DNA of 64,000 nucleotides from Pelecanus crispus (lineage: Eukaryota; Chordata; Aves; Pelecaniformes; Pelecanidae), in contig NC_134643.1 in assembly GCF_030463565.1 (NCBI RefSeq), positions 75,079,721 through 75,143,720 on the forward strand, given 5' to 3'. Under the pieces are notes generated by a model. That model did not search any database. It was not told where the DNA came from and saw only the letters and a list, made by a program, of their open reading frames with translations. Below are positions 37,701-52,700 of the stretch, piece by piece; position 1 is the first letter of the stretch; each line of letters opens with the position of its first letter. Position numbers and translations under genes: made by a program.

Positions 37701-40700
37701 AAACATTGCATTCCACTGATCCTTATGAGAAAACATTATAGAATGTAATAATAATGAAACCTTGAGTATTCTACTAAAATTACTTATACACAAATACAGA
37801 AATCTTTTTTCCAAATAAAAAGCTTGCATATGTAGACTTCCAACCAAATAGAATGTATTTCCAGCCACTGTTTGTGGAACAGGAGTAGAATTCTGAGGCG
37901 ACTGACAGCAGTGATGCAGTTTATAAATTTATAGAACTTATACTGAAATTTAATGTACAAAGAAATGCTTTACAAAATAAATTCTAAAAGCCTGAACTCT
38001 CGTCTATAAGCGTAAGTGATCCTTTAATACTTAATCTAAATAATACCTGTATTTATATATATACTCATGTGAGCTTGTATAATACATGTGTTTTCTGTCT
38101 GACTATAATTGGAAATCATCAATCTGTAGCTGAAAATAACTATGGATATTTTGTGGGCATATATTGTTTTGCCATGGTTAGGAGGTGGTGTAGAGCATTC
38201 TGCTGGGAGAGCACTGGTGGGATAAGGGCTTCTGGTAAATTGATTGTCAACACCAGTCATCCGGATTCTGTAGTTTGATGGGATAATTATGACTAATTAA
38301 AGTTTCCTGTAAAGTATAGATAAAACATTTTCATGCATTCTTCCTCTAGTGTAAGGCTGATGCATCTGTCTCTCATGCTAGCTAAATCCCCTTCCACAGC
38401 ACAGGGGTATATGGGGGAAATAAGTGACCAAGATTTTGCTACAACTACAGCAAGAACTGCAACAGAGTTCCCTTAATTACCTTATTCTATGCTTTCTACC
38501 AAAATATGTTTTGGACAGAGCCCTAAGAATGATTAACGTATATAATTAAATGCTATAGATCTTTTCTGCAAGGGAGAATACTGTTTTGGCTCAGCCTTAG
38601 TTATCAGTCAGGATGTGAGGGAATAGTTAAGGCAAACACATGCTACAAATTTTAATTGCTGTAACCAAATTATGAAAAAAATGGTTAAGTCCCCTGACAG
38701 AGAAAGATATATCTGAAGGTTAGGCAGGTTGTCTTTGTAATATAAACTTCATAATAGTACCTCACAGGAGTGTGTTGTAAGGATTAACTAGTTAGCATTT
38801 ATGCTTTGAGTACTGTGAGCAGGAAAGTGAACTTCTTTTATTTCCAAAGGGTGTGTTCTGCTTTTGCACAGATCATCATAGGATAACATGTCTCAATTAT
38901 TATTTGATTTCTTTTCCCTCCTTTTTGGCTTGGTAGTTGTTTGAAGGAATGAAGGCTTACCGAGGAGTGGATGGCAAAATCCGCCTGTTCCGGCCAACCC
39001 TCAACATGGACAGGATGGCGCGATCAGCAAGACGAGCAACTCTGCCAGTATGTAGCCAAGGCATCTTACTCTCCTTAAGTCAGAGCATATTTTCTTTTTC
39101 AGAGTACAAATCTCTGAAACTTTACAGTAGCGTAACATTTATCAAACACTCTGACTCTTGAATAGTTCAGTTAAATTTTGTTAAGAGGCCTTATTCAGTG
39201 AAGGGAACTGTTTGAAAAGCATTTTTCTTTTAAATCACAAAAGTGCTTTGCTTTCTTTGTTGTCTCCCTACTGCCTCAGATGTACACAGTCTATTTCTGA
39301 GGGATGAGCACTGTTCTGCAGCTATTTGCATGCAGACAGCTGATGACATTGTTTTGGCATTAATGTTCTTCCTTTTCTTCTTTCCACTTCAGTTAAGTCC
39401 TTCAGCCTCCGAGTGCCTTCATTTTTGGTCATGCTAGCAACTTACCACTGCTTTTAGCAGTTGTATATCGGTCAATGAATTTCTTCCCATGCTTGTTAAC
39501 TTTATTACTGTAAGAACTTTGCAACTTTGTAAAACTGGGAGACTTGGTGGGCCTGTTGGAGTTATAACCCGAAGCACTCTTCTGCAGAAGAGATGGTGCC
39601 ATAGCTTGCAGCATGCCAAAGTGAAGGTGTTGGCTGCACAGGGAGTTCTCTCTCTGTGCTTTGGAGGCAAGAAGGGTCAATGGCTCCTTTTTGCTATCTC
39701 AGGATGATACTTTGTAGCAGAAGGAAGGCATTCGGGATACTGTATAAAAAGGCACAGTGGCAAAGCCCATGGGATCTTAAATTCTGTAAGAAATGAACTC
39801 AAGGAAGATGATGTAGTCCTATGAACCTCTATGGACTGTCACTGTTACATATCAAGTTTTCCCCTTAGCATATGGATCTGTAAAGACCACAGAGTGTTCC
39901 AGGCTATATTTCTCCATTTGCTTTTCTCCCTTTGCTTTTCCTTCCCAGTGTTTTGACCAGAATGAGCTGTTAGAGTGCATCCGGAAGCTTGTGGAAGTGG
40001 AGAAGGAGTGGGTCCCATACTCAACTGCTGCCAGCCTGTATATCCGTCCTACCTTAATTGGAACTGAGGTGTGAAACATTTTTTTTTTTTCCCCTCTTAA
40101 CTTTTGTGTATTTAAGCATGAGGCAAAAGCCTCCATCCATAAAGGGAAATATGCAACAGTCACAATACAGTTCAGGGGCAAATTGTTTTTATGTTTTTAC
40201 TTTTGAGTTAGTCACCTGTAGTGCTACTTCACAAATTTATGTTGACCACACCACCACCTAGTGGATACATTGATTCAGATCACAGAAAATTAACTTCGAT
40301 TCTGAGTGGTAAGGGCAAAATTTAGCTTACCTTTGGTTTTGTACTGAAAGAATAGTTATTTGTGACACGGTAATGTATGCCTTTAAAATACTAATAATCC
40401 AGAGAAAATCATGGAATCGTTTAGGTTGGAAAAGACCTTTAAGTCAAGTCCAACCATTCACCTGACAATACCAAGTCCACCACCAAACCAGTTAAGGGTA
40501 GAGTAATAATTTCGTGTTTCCTGGCTTGGTGGCTGGATTATTTTTTAACGAGTAAAACTAGGAATCATTAAGGTTGGAAAAGACCTCGAAGATCATCAGT
40601 CCAACCGTCAACCCAACACCACCATGCCTACTAAATCATGTCCCAAAGTGCCATATCTACGCATTTTTTGAACACCTCCAAGGATGGTGACTCCACCACC

Positions 40701-43700
40701 TCTCTGGGCAGCCTATTCCAATGCTTGACCACTCTTTCAGTAAAGAAATTTTTCCTAATTTCCAGTCTAAACCTCCCCTGGTGCAGTTTGAGCCCATTTC
40801 CTCTCGTCCTATCGCTAGCTACTTGGGAGAAGAGACCAACACCCACCTCACTACTACCTCCTTTCAGGTAGTTGTAGAGAGCGATAAGGTCTCCCCTCAG
40901 CCTCCTCTTCTCCAGACTAAACAACCCCAGTTCCCTCAGCCGCTCCTCATAAGGCCTGTGCTCCAGACCCTTCACCAGCCTTGTTGCCCTTCTCTGAACA
41001 CGCCCCAGCACCTCAATGTCTTTCTTGTATTGAGGGGCCCAAAACTGGACACGGTATTCCAGGTGCGGCCTCACCAGTGCCGAGTACAGGGGGACAATCA
41101 CCTCCCTGCTCCTGCTGGCCACACTATTCCTGATACAAGCCAGGATGCTGTTGGCCTTCTTGGCCACCTGGGCACACTGCTGGCTCATGTTCAGCCGGCT
41201 GTCTACCAACACCCCCAGGTCCTTTTCGACCAGGCAGCTTTCCAGCCACTCTTCCCCAAGCCTGTAGTGTTGCATGGGGTTGTTGTGACCGAAGTGCAGG
41301 ACCCGGCACTTGGCCTTGTTGAACCTCATACAGTTGGCCTCAGCCCATTGACCCAGCCTGTCCAGGTCCCTCTGCAGGGCCATCCTACCCTCCAGCAGAT
41401 CACCACTCCCGCCCAACTTGGTGTCATCTGCAAACTTACTGAGGGCACACTTAATCCCCTCATCCAGACTGTTGATAAAGACTGGCCCCAAAACAGAGCC
41501 CTGGGGAACACCACTTGTGACCAGTCACCAACTGGATTTAACTCTGTTCACCACAAATCTGTGGGCTCGGCTATCCAGCCAGTTTTTTATTCAGCGAAGA
41601 GTACACCTGCCTAGGCCATGAGCCACCAGCTTCCTTAGGAGAATGCTGTGGGAGACAGTGTCAAAGGCTTTACTGAAGTGCAGGTAGATGACATCCACAG
41701 CACTTCCCTCATCCACTGTGTGGGTCACCAGGTCATAGAAGGAGATCAGGTTGGTCAAGCAGGACCTGCCTTTCATGAACCCATGCTGGCTGGGCCTGAT
41801 CCTCTGGTTGACCTGCACATGCCTGTTGAGCGTACTCAAGAAGAACTGCTCCATAACCTTCCCCCGCACCGAGGTCAGGCTGACAGGCCTGTAGTTCCCT
41901 GGATCCTCCTTCCAGCCCTTCTTGTAGATTGGCATCACACTGGCAAGCCTCCAGTCATCTGGGACCTCCCCTGTTAATCAGGACTAATGATAGATGATGA
42001 AAATGTGAGGGAACAGAAATTTGCTGTGTAGATTTTGTGATTTCATCTCATACCTCCACCCTGACCTTAGTGAGGAGATTTTGGAAGATTCTACCCAGTA
42101 ATTTAAGATGGCTTTTCCAAGAGACACTTCAACAGAACTAAGAACAAGTTATTTTGTCAGTTTATTATTGAACCCAGACAAACCTGACCTTATAAGAGGT
42201 TCCTTAGCAACTAGGTATTAGTGTGTACTCTGTGAGTTTCATGTGGGTGTGAGTCAATCCTATAGTATGTATAAAGGGAATTAGAAACAGGGAGTTTATT
42301 TTAATTAAAACTTCAAGGGTTTTTTTTTTAGCAGTGGCAAGAGAGAAACCTATAATGGTAGAGCATAAGACAAGGAAACTAAAGAATGTATGGTTCCCAA
42401 CTGGGCAAGTTACTCTTCTACAATATCCACATCTGTAAGTAGTTACCATACATGAGCATTATACATTTCACATGTGTTCTAGGACTCAATTAATTTAATT
42501 CTTGTAAACCAGTTGCAGATTTTCAGATGGAAGGACTCAGTGACTATAGAGTATTAATATTAAAAATTGATTTTTTCCCCTGTTTTTGTTTTTGGAAATT
42601 CTTTTGCTGTTGAACTTTGTTTCAGGTTAGCCAACCTGAAAGGCCATCTGGCCTTTCCGCAATGTCATATGTTGTTTCTGGGTTGCATGTCCTGCTAATC
42701 TTTTATGAATCAGCACAATCAGGAAACCCAGTCAGCACAATCTTTTGAATTATCATGTAAGAATCAGGAAAAATATCAAGATCTCAGTTAGTTAATCTTG
42801 TTAGAAGTTTTGCTGAAGGAATAAAGTAGACAGAAGTCAAAAGAACCCTCTCAGCACCGGGGGAAGGCTTATTTGTATTTTACAGCAGTTCCATTATTAC
42901 ACTGTTATTTTCCCTCCCACCTCCCAATTTAGCTTCATGTGCTTTGTGCACAGAGTTTTGCTTCAACCTTTGGTCCTAAAGATTTAAGTTCAATAACTTT
43001 TTTTCAATGGAGACCTAATCTTAGAAACCAAGGATGAGCTAGTTCTTTTTACAAGACTGGTTTCTCTGAGTGGACAGAAAATAGTAACCCATTCAGTTGC
43101 ACAGAAGATCCCAAGAATCATGGGCAACCAGCTGTATGTAGCCCTGCTTGAGGGGCCTTGGGCAAGGTGATCTTGAGCGTTGCCTTCCAACCTCAACCAT
43201 TCTGTGATTCTGTGGTCGGTCCTGAGCTTTGCAAAGAATCATATAGTTAAGCAGAGTCTCCTACCACGGGATTCAGACTTTGACCAGTACCAGACGTTTC
43301 ACCTCCACCTTCAAGCACTGATGGTGATGACTTGAAGTGTGAGAAGCCATCTTTCAGAGACGAGGGGCAGTGGGGGGGAAAGTGATACATTCCAGGTTAT
43401 TTTCTGTGCTGTTGTGTGAACCATTTCCAGCAGGCAAATCCTTTTAGCTTGTCACACAGCCATTCACAGAGCCAGCACTCAACTCTACCAATGCCAGTTC
43501 TAAGTAGCATTGGCTAATAATCATCACTAATGCAGCTGACAGTGGTTCCTCCACTGCTGTTAGTGCTAGCAGTGGTCCTTGCCGCTCCTCCCCCCAGAAG
43601 GCTTTGCAGGCTTCTCCTGTGATTAATTCATATAATTATATAGTATCTTGTCAAGCTAATTTCTGAATTCTCAAAAGCTTGAAACTATTTGAGAAGATTA

Positions 43701-46700
43701 GAATAATGTATAGATAAATGAAACAGCTGTAGGTGAATGGTGACAGTACATAAAATAGGCCTGTTATGTTGCTTGGATAGAGGGGAAGTTACATAAATAT
43801 TTTCTCTTCATTGCAGCACTTTGCACTGTCCTGGTAAAAGCACTCTCATGCTGCAGTTCCTCTGAAGCAGTGTTTCAAAAGCTAATTGTGCAGCACCTGA
43901 TGTTTGGAGTGAAGTATACTGGTAACTTTCAATTTGTTTACATTCCGTATTTTCAGCCTTCCCTTGGAGTGAAGAAGCCGACTAAAGCCCTGCTGTATGT
44001 CATAATGAGCCCTGTGGGCCCTTACTTTGCAAGTGGAAGTTTTAATCCAATATCCTTATGGGCAGATCCAAAATATGTAAGAGCCTGGAAAGGAGGAACG
44101 GGAGACTGCAAACTGGGAGGGTAAGAAAACATAATTCTGCATCTTCTACATAGCTCACAAAGGAGATTTGTTTTTTAGTGAAGTATCTAATCCAGCAGAA
44201 GTAGAGATATTAAGTGTAGCAGTTAAACAAACAATGTACTATAACAAAGATTTCAATATTGTGCTTTGCAAATATTATTTATACAACTCAGTTGTGTATA
44301 TTTGTTTGAACATTACAGCCAAGTGGATTATTTGCAGAGGCAATTTTGCAGCATCTTATGCTGAGGAACTGGACCTGGAAGGTGTCCATGTAATACTTTG
44401 GCTGTTCCCCTTGCAGAAGTTGACGCTAAAGATATCACTTCTGTGATGCAGCATTCAGTATAGCAGTCTGCTGCCAACTGGGCAGTGAGCAGCATTGACT
44501 GCTGACCTCCTTCCTTGGCAGACTGTCCTGACAAGCCATCTGCAGTTAGCTGGGGGAGTATGGGTGTTTAAAGGGAAAGCATGAGACAATTATCTGCATT
44601 GACTTGACCATAGTCTGGCAGTTTTCTGCTGAACTAGGCCAAAGCACTAGTTAGGTAGAAACATAATTGTTAATGTCCAAGTACTTGATTTGTAGAGTGA
44701 AGCTGCTTAGGACTTGAATGGAGCAAGCAACTTGGATGTGGCTAAATGAATGACTCGATTATACATCCTTGGTCTTTGGTTTAAACGAAGCTTATTGTCT
44801 CTACCTGGGAGTTTCTTTTCTAGGCAGGAAGTTAGTAGTTGTCAAGTGCTGCTCAAATGAGCTAGTAGAATAATCAAAGGGCAAGAAAAGAGCTTTTCTT
44901 CATTCAGTCTGATGTTCTGAGACCTTTACCCTTTGTGAGTTTTTGCTTAGTTATGTTAACTGTTTCCTGTGCATCCTTCATACATCAGCTGTGAAAAAAG
45001 GAATAGTCTGGAGTCACTACTGACTTGATTTGTGCCCAGAGGTGAGAACTTAACTCCAGTGTGGTCAGCACTTGATGTCTTGATGGTTGTTGAACATAGA
45101 ATCATAGAATCGTTTAGGTTGGAAAAGACCTTTAAGATCATCCAGTCCAACCATTAACCTACACTAACAAGTCCACACTAAACCAATCAAGGGTAGACTA
45201 GACTAAACCATATCCCGAAGTGCCACGTCTACCCGTTTTTTGAACACTTCCAGGGATGGGGACTCCACCACCTCTCTGGGCAGCCTGTTCCAATGCTTGA
45301 CTACCCTTTCCGTGAAGAAATTTCTCCTAATATCCAATCTAAACCTCCCCTGATGCAACTTGAGCCCATTTCCTCTTGTCCTATCGCTAACTTCATGGGA
45401 GAAGAGATCACCACCCACCTCACTACAACCTCCTTTCACGTAGTTGTAGAGAGCGATAAGGTCTCCCCTCAGCCTCCTCTTCTCTAGGCTAAACAACCCC
45501 AGTTCCCTCAGCCGCTCCTCATAAGGCCTGTGCTCCAGACCCTTCACCAGCCTTGTTGCCCTTCTCTGGACACGCTCCAGCACCTCAATGTCTTTCTTGT
45601 ATTGAGGGGCCCAAAACTGGACACAGTATTCCAGGTGCAGCCTCACCAGCGCTGAGTACAGGGGGACAATCACCTCCCTGCTCCTGCTGGCCACACTATT
45701 CCTGATACAAGCCAGGATGCTGTTGGCCGCCTTGGCCACCTGGGCACACTGCTGGCTCGTGTTCAGAAGTGAAAACATCAGAAGTGAAAGGGGTTTCCCC
45801 ACTCCTCAAAGCAGCCTCAAAGTAAACACATATTATTCAGTCAGGTTCACTCTGTAGGCAGCATTTTAGGAAAACAGTTGCTCCTCAAGAAAGCTACTAG
45901 TTCTGTGAATGTCATTTACTAGAAAAGAAATAACTTGCCTCTGGTGATTTTTGTGTTCCAAGAGGTTCATCTGACATATATGAGGTGAGGTAGATGGTTT
46001 TGGTTTGCCTTTTTCTCAAACCATGAGCTGGATGGGAATTGTTGCTCTCCCCATGATGCCAACTGCTAAATAAAGATAAATGCTTTCCTAAGGTCTCTAA
46101 TTGCAATGATTAGAATGTCCAGAAAATGGAACAAGAGGTATTTTTAAGACAATTTGGATGGATATGTTTGAGCTGTTGATGCTGTTCAGCCCTTCAATGT
46201 TTTTGGGTTGTAGATACAAATGATCTAGTAAAATACTAGTAGAGTACTTCCAATGAAACTATTCCAGGGACAAGCAGTGACTGTGCAGAGTACTTGCTTA
46301 TAAGGTAGATGTGCACAAAACCTTGCATAGAAGTGAGAAAATACACGACCAGATACTCATAACTATTTGGTCTTTCTTTTTGTCTCTGGAAGGAATTATG
46401 GTTCTTCTATTTATGCCCAGCAAGAAGCCCTAGAGTTAGGCTGCCAGCAGGTTTTGTGGCTCTATGGAGAAGATCACCAAATAACTGAAGTTGGAACAAT
46501 GAATCTGTTTCTCTACTGGATAAATGAAGATGGAGGTATAGTAACACAAAACATGAAAACTTCAACAGAGTAGACAGTTGGGACTGTAATCCAGAAAATA
46601 ATTATTAGAGTGCAGATCATAAATTTTCTAATGAAGATAATTTAACAAAGGAGATAGCTGTTCTCTTCTGAAAACTGATAGGTGACTGTTACTTATAGCA

Positions 46701-49700
46701 TTATGAAAGAGGAGATTCTGAAGCAGCTGTGAGTACTGCCTACTGGTAACATACTAAACTGTTGCACCAGTGCACATGCTCAGAAGGGTAGAGTCTAGCC
46801 ATACACAAGGTCACGTTGCAGGTTTGGTGTCAACTCTAGCAGCATGCTTGATCTTGAAGGAGGTGTTGGGTCTTACCTACTAAAGACACCTTATGCTGTA
46901 TAACTCTTTGTGGCTTTGGGCATGAGTGGTTCCCCATCATCACTTTCTGGCAAGTCAAATGTTCCTGAAGCATAGCCAGAAGTATTTCAGCATCCAACTG
47001 ATGAAGAACTTGGCTCGCTCTTTGAAGAATTTGAAGTTCTGTCCAGTGGAGGCAGAGAGAGGTAAACATGTCAGTCAGTGTTCCACATCACTAATGCTCA
47101 AATAATGCTTTCAAGATATACCATCATTCTTGAAGCCATTTTTACCTCTTTGTACCCGCAGTCATCTCTGAGCAATGTACATGCTGATTAGAAAACTAGC
47201 TAGATAATGAGCAGCCAACTATTTAGGCATCTCAAAAACACCCATTGGGCATGCAAGTATTCAGTGCTTGAGAACTGATAGCTGCACCTGAGAACTGGTT
47301 AGGAAGACTATATGTCTCTGAGTCCTCAAAGGATTGACCCAATGTATACACAAGTGAATAACAGAACACCTCCTGACTTCCATGAGTGCTGGCCCTCCAT
47401 GAAAATTAAGTGTTACTGAATTTTTGCATGGCAGCAGATGCAGGGTTCAGACTCTGATTTCCTCATAGTGCCATGGGTACCCTTGAAAATTGACATTTTT
47501 CTGACAGTGCCGAGCTGCAGTACAGAGGCAACATTCTGTGGGGACAGCAGCGTGCTTTGGATAATGTAGGATAGCGGGGATCCAGCTACCAGACTGCCAT
47601 CTCCAGTTTCATTACTTGTTCTTCTGCAAAATCTTTACCACTTTTGTAAGAAGAAGGATGATAGTCCCTCAGTGTTGAATGAGTCTGTGAGGTCTTGTGA
47701 ATGAAGATATATAAATATGAGAAATCTTGTTGTTGCTGTTATAGCAGCAGTAGATTTGTCAGTGTAGCTAGATGGCCAAATTCACGCCTTGTGTAACTTC
47801 ACTGGAGAGACATGAAAATAGGTTTTGGCTCATTCTGCCCAGGGAAAGGACACTGAAGGGGGGACATAATTAGAATTCAATGTTCTCATTGTACTTAAAC
47901 CAGGAATATGCTGGAATTATCCAGCTGCAGCACCGTACTGTTCCAAAGATCTGCCAATCACTGTGTTACCAGTGCACTACTGAATAGTACTATTGTGAGG
48001 TGGCCATAGCAAACAACTTGTAATTCATGCCACCCAAGTTAACTGTATACTGGCAAACCTGCCATTTCACATGACATGGTCATCAGCATCATTGGAGCAG
48101 TTTGCTGTCTCCCAGTGTGTTGATTAATGCTTAATTTATGGTATCTTTGGTTGAGAATCACTCTTGCTGCCAGTGTGTGTCATCACATACCTGCCTATGG
48201 CTTTAAACTGTGATTTAAAAAGTGTTTGCCATTATGTTCTGTCACTTCACAAAGGATGCCTACTTAGGCTGTGGTTTTGTTTTGTTATGCAAATTCTACA
48301 GCTGAGAGAGGGATCTAACATAAAAATAGTGAGGCAGAAATTGCAGATCATCATCAAAAGGATAATGCCTTTCTTTTTGTGTTCAGAGGTCACTGCGGAG
48401 TAGTCTGAACTGCTCTCCTTGGTTTATAACAAATCAAAGACACAGCCCAGTAAAGCCTAGACTAAAGGACATCTATGATTCCAGTAAGAGTAGACTTTTC
48501 TTGCAAGCCTTTGCTATATATTTTCAGTTACAGCATTGTGACTAAACATGACATGTTGTCTTGGATAGCAGGAGGAGCCTGGAAAAATACTTCATTTGTA
48601 ACATCAAGAAGGGAGTAGGGGGAGGAAATTACTCAATTTCTGGTAAAATAACATCACGTGCTCTGTGCTGCTCTTGTATGCCCACTGCTGCTCTGGCTGA
48701 GGCTTATAATATGACCAAATCTGGATCCCTGCTGTTGGCATAAATACAGGAGTATAATTTTTCATTCATCAAATACTGTTTATGGTTTATGTTCGCAAAG
48801 TGAAATTTTGGTCACCCTGCAGTCCTTTCCACCTGCCTCTTCAGAGCACGCAAGCATCCCAAGAAGCTGTTAATGTTGAAACTCGTTTCCTTTAATTATG
48901 TCTGTTCTTCTGCCTAGAATATAGGCTTGACTTTACGGAAAACCTTAAAATTTAAACATATGTCCAACCTGCAGGTTGCTAACTATGAAATCTGTGTGCA
49001 TTTTCCAAAAATTCAGTTTCTTTAGAATGATTTGGAACCATCTGGGCTCTACTTCTAGCTTTAATGTTAAAGCATTGTGAATAGCATTCAGGTATGACTT
49101 AATATTTTTGTACTGTTATTAAAATGGGGATTAATAGTGCCCACTTCAAAATAGCTTACATAAATTAAAAAATAAATATGTTAAAAGATTCTCTGGAACA
49201 GTCAGGTAAAATATCAGACAAGTTTGCTTAGTGTTCTGTAGGTGGAGGATTATTTGTGCTCCAGAAGTATCTTGTACAAGTAGACTACTAACAAAATAAG
49301 GATCATACCTTCTGCTTTAATAGAAAGCCATAGCAATAGCATGGAGGGAAGAGCAGCAGATGAATGAAATGGCAGACAAAGAAAAGGAGGGGAAAGTAAC
49401 TGAGGAAAGTAAATTGACAGAGGCACAAAGATAGAGTGATTTCATCAGGGGCGAGTAGAAGAGAAGCCGAGGGAAGCAAGGAGAAAGTAACAGAAAGGTC
49501 CAGAACAAACTGGGAGAGGAAGTCAGCTGTTAATAATAGTGAAATCGTGGTTTCCTAGGTTTTCCTTGACCCTGAAGATCACTTGGTCTCTGTTACCGTT
49601 TTGGTAGAATATATTTTGGTGAATTCCTCAGCATTGTTATAGTGTGACTAGTACTGAAGGCATCCCATGTTTGGAATCTTATCTGCTATATGTTCATAAA

Positions 49701-52700
49701 TACAGGTGTGTAAAAATTAAGCTGTGCAATATGCAAGACCTCATTTTAAAAATCCCTTTAAACACTCTGGTGGAGTTCCATTGTTACAGCATGCCTATAC
49801 CATTCCTGGTGTAATGGGGCACTGGACTGATAGTGCTATTGCTATAACAATAACAGTAGTCAGCTGAAGAGAAACCCTGACATTTTCCTTCAAATGCCTT
49901 TCCCCCCCTTTTTGCTACTATACATTTTAAGGCTTCTAGCCCATCAAAATAATTCAGAAGGCAAATGGAGTCTGTGAGCTCACAGTCTGGTTTTTTTGGA
50001 GATGGACAAACTGATGTCATATGGAGTCTGGTTTGGCATCAGTTCACAGAGAGGAAGAGCTTTTTGGCATGCTGTGTTGTATAGCGTTATCATCTCTGCC
50101 GGATACCAGGGGAGCAGATGTTCCTTGGGTGGCCCCAGGCTGGTAGGCATCATATGTATACTTGACAAAATTCTACAGAGCAGTCTGTTTGAAACATTTC
50201 GAGACTCCCATGTCCTGTCTGCTCAGTGCTGTTTGGCTGCTGGTTTGGCCTGGCACCTTTTCAAACTAGCTCAAATCAATTAATATATGTTGTTGAGCTT
50301 AAACAGGTCCTGGCCAAGATCTGTGGCAACATCATCACCAGACAGAGAACATTATCTGGTGTGTAGCCACAATCTTTGGTATTAAGGTCCATATTATTTG
50401 AAGGGTTTGGATAGAGAAAGGGGAGCACTTGTATATGACTGGGTCACAAATGCAGAACATCAGGTTTTCAGTGTTCAGAATCAGGTGATCCCTGTGGCTC
50501 ATGGAAAGTTTTTAAGTCTTCTTTTGATATTTGTGCCAGAATTAGGACCAGACACACATCACAATTAGGAGTGATGCTAGACAGACTCCAAAAAAGGAAA
50601 GTTATTGTTCCTGACTGTATGAGAAAGAAGAGACCACTGCTATACTTAGGAGTCTGGGATAGGTGAGGGAATGGTACTATTGGTTAGTCAAACCAGAGCA
50701 GAATATATAGCCTGTTCTAGGGCAGCTTTTTTATGCATTTTGGCATGGCAGTTTACATCTATTGCTTATGTGTGTGTGTATCCTCATAAAAGGAACATGG
50801 AAGCATAGGTAGGAAAAACTTCTAGTCCAAATGAATAAATCCAGGGGTGGCTGCATTAGAAAATAAACAGACATTTCCCAAGAGAATGGACAGTGAGTAG
50901 CAGATTCAATGAACAATTCCATTTATTTATCCTCCATTTCCCCTATGCCACCCCAGCTCCCAAAGCCTCCTCTTGCAGAGCAGGAGAGAGCCCATGCTGT
51001 AGTCAGTCTGGAGCTGTGTATGCACTGGCTGGCAGGCAGTGTTTGTGCACAGAATTATCTAGCTGACTGTTGAAAGAGTATCAAGCCGCTGAGCTCAACC
51101 TGCTCTCTCAGTCCAAGGCTGAATACCGTGTTTCTCTCTTCTACCCAGCAGCAAGTTTTCACAGGACCTATAGAAATATTTTTAAGACAGCTTCTCCTTG
51201 AGACTGGTTCAAACAGGCCTGGGTTCAGTGATCTTTTGCGGGTAAGGAGAAGGGGGCATAATAAAAAAAAGAAGATACATATCTTGTTCTTTTATGTGAC
51301 CTAGGTAAAAATGAATCAAAACCCTTAATGGTTTGTGGATTTAATGAGCAGGTTCAAGAAAGATAATGGATTCTCATTGGGAAGAGAAAATGGTTAGAAA
51401 AAAAATACGAAGAATATTACTGAAAGACTGTGGATGTCTTCACTTCTCAGTGCAAATTTGAGACTGTCTTGAAAGAGCCTGGCTGTCTGAAAGAGTAAAT
51501 GCTCAGTATTCTCTGATAATAGAAACCACTGAGTATGCTATGTGATGGTTTAAAATGAAAGTGATCGTTTAAAATTAAAAAGATTAACTGATTTGCTGCA
51601 AAGGTCAGATGGAAGAACAAAGACCACATACAAACTTCTGTGTTATAATTTAAGTATTTACCAAGTATGGATTACCATCTATCTATCATTTCATTACTTT
51701 TGTTAGATGAACAATTATCTAATGTCCTTTTTCAAAAGCAAACAAGAAAAACAAGCTAACAAACCAAACTAGCTGAACAATTTGAATTGTTGGTGCTTTT
51801 GGAATTTTATTAGGACAGCTCTTTTTGTGTAAAGAGAAAATTAGGGGGGAAAAAAGGATGTCTAGACTAAGACAAAAGATCATTAAGGAAGTCTCCTCTC
51901 AAGATGGATTTGGCAAACTTTCCACTGCTTTGCTTGTTCAGTAAATGAGCCTCAAAATTTCTGGTAGATGTTTCATATTAATGCTATGAAGTAGGTATAC
52001 TGAACCCCATATTCCTAAATTAAGTAGAGCAGTTCAGGGAAAGTCATGATCTGCCCTGGATTAGGCATGGCTTTCCCTTGTGCCTCTCTATTCTGAATTT
52101 GAAGACTGAGCCATTCAATGGTTCCCAGTAGTTATACAGTGAATCCATAACACAGAGGAATAAAACCTACTGCTAGGTTTTAGCCATGCATTTATTAATG
52201 TATTAAATATGTTTCTTCCCCACCCACTGAAGTGTACTCAAAAGATTCCCTTCCAAACACTCAACATCAACTTACTGGAATTGAATTTGTGTAACTTGTG
52301 TTGTTATAGAGCTCTGATAAATGTTGCACATTAAGGGGTAGGGAATGTTTCTGATACCATTCGACTTCTTTTTAATTTTCATTGGTGTAATGTTTGGTGT
52401 AACATCAGTAAACATTATTTTTGTTTCTTTGTTTTTCAACCAGTGTTTCTATTTCTTTTGTGTTTGACAGAAGATGAACTGGCAACCCCGCCTTTAGATG
52501 GCATCATCCTTCCAGGAGTGACAAGACAAAGCATTTTGGATCTGGCACGCAATTGGGTGAGTGTTTTGACCTTGGCAGTAATGGTTTCAACTATCATGTT
52601 ATAACATCAACAAAAGTACGCATTCCTGGTGCTCAGTATCTTGAAGTTCAAGTGATCCAGTCATATCCCTTAACCTAAATGGGAACAAAGGGCATACTAA

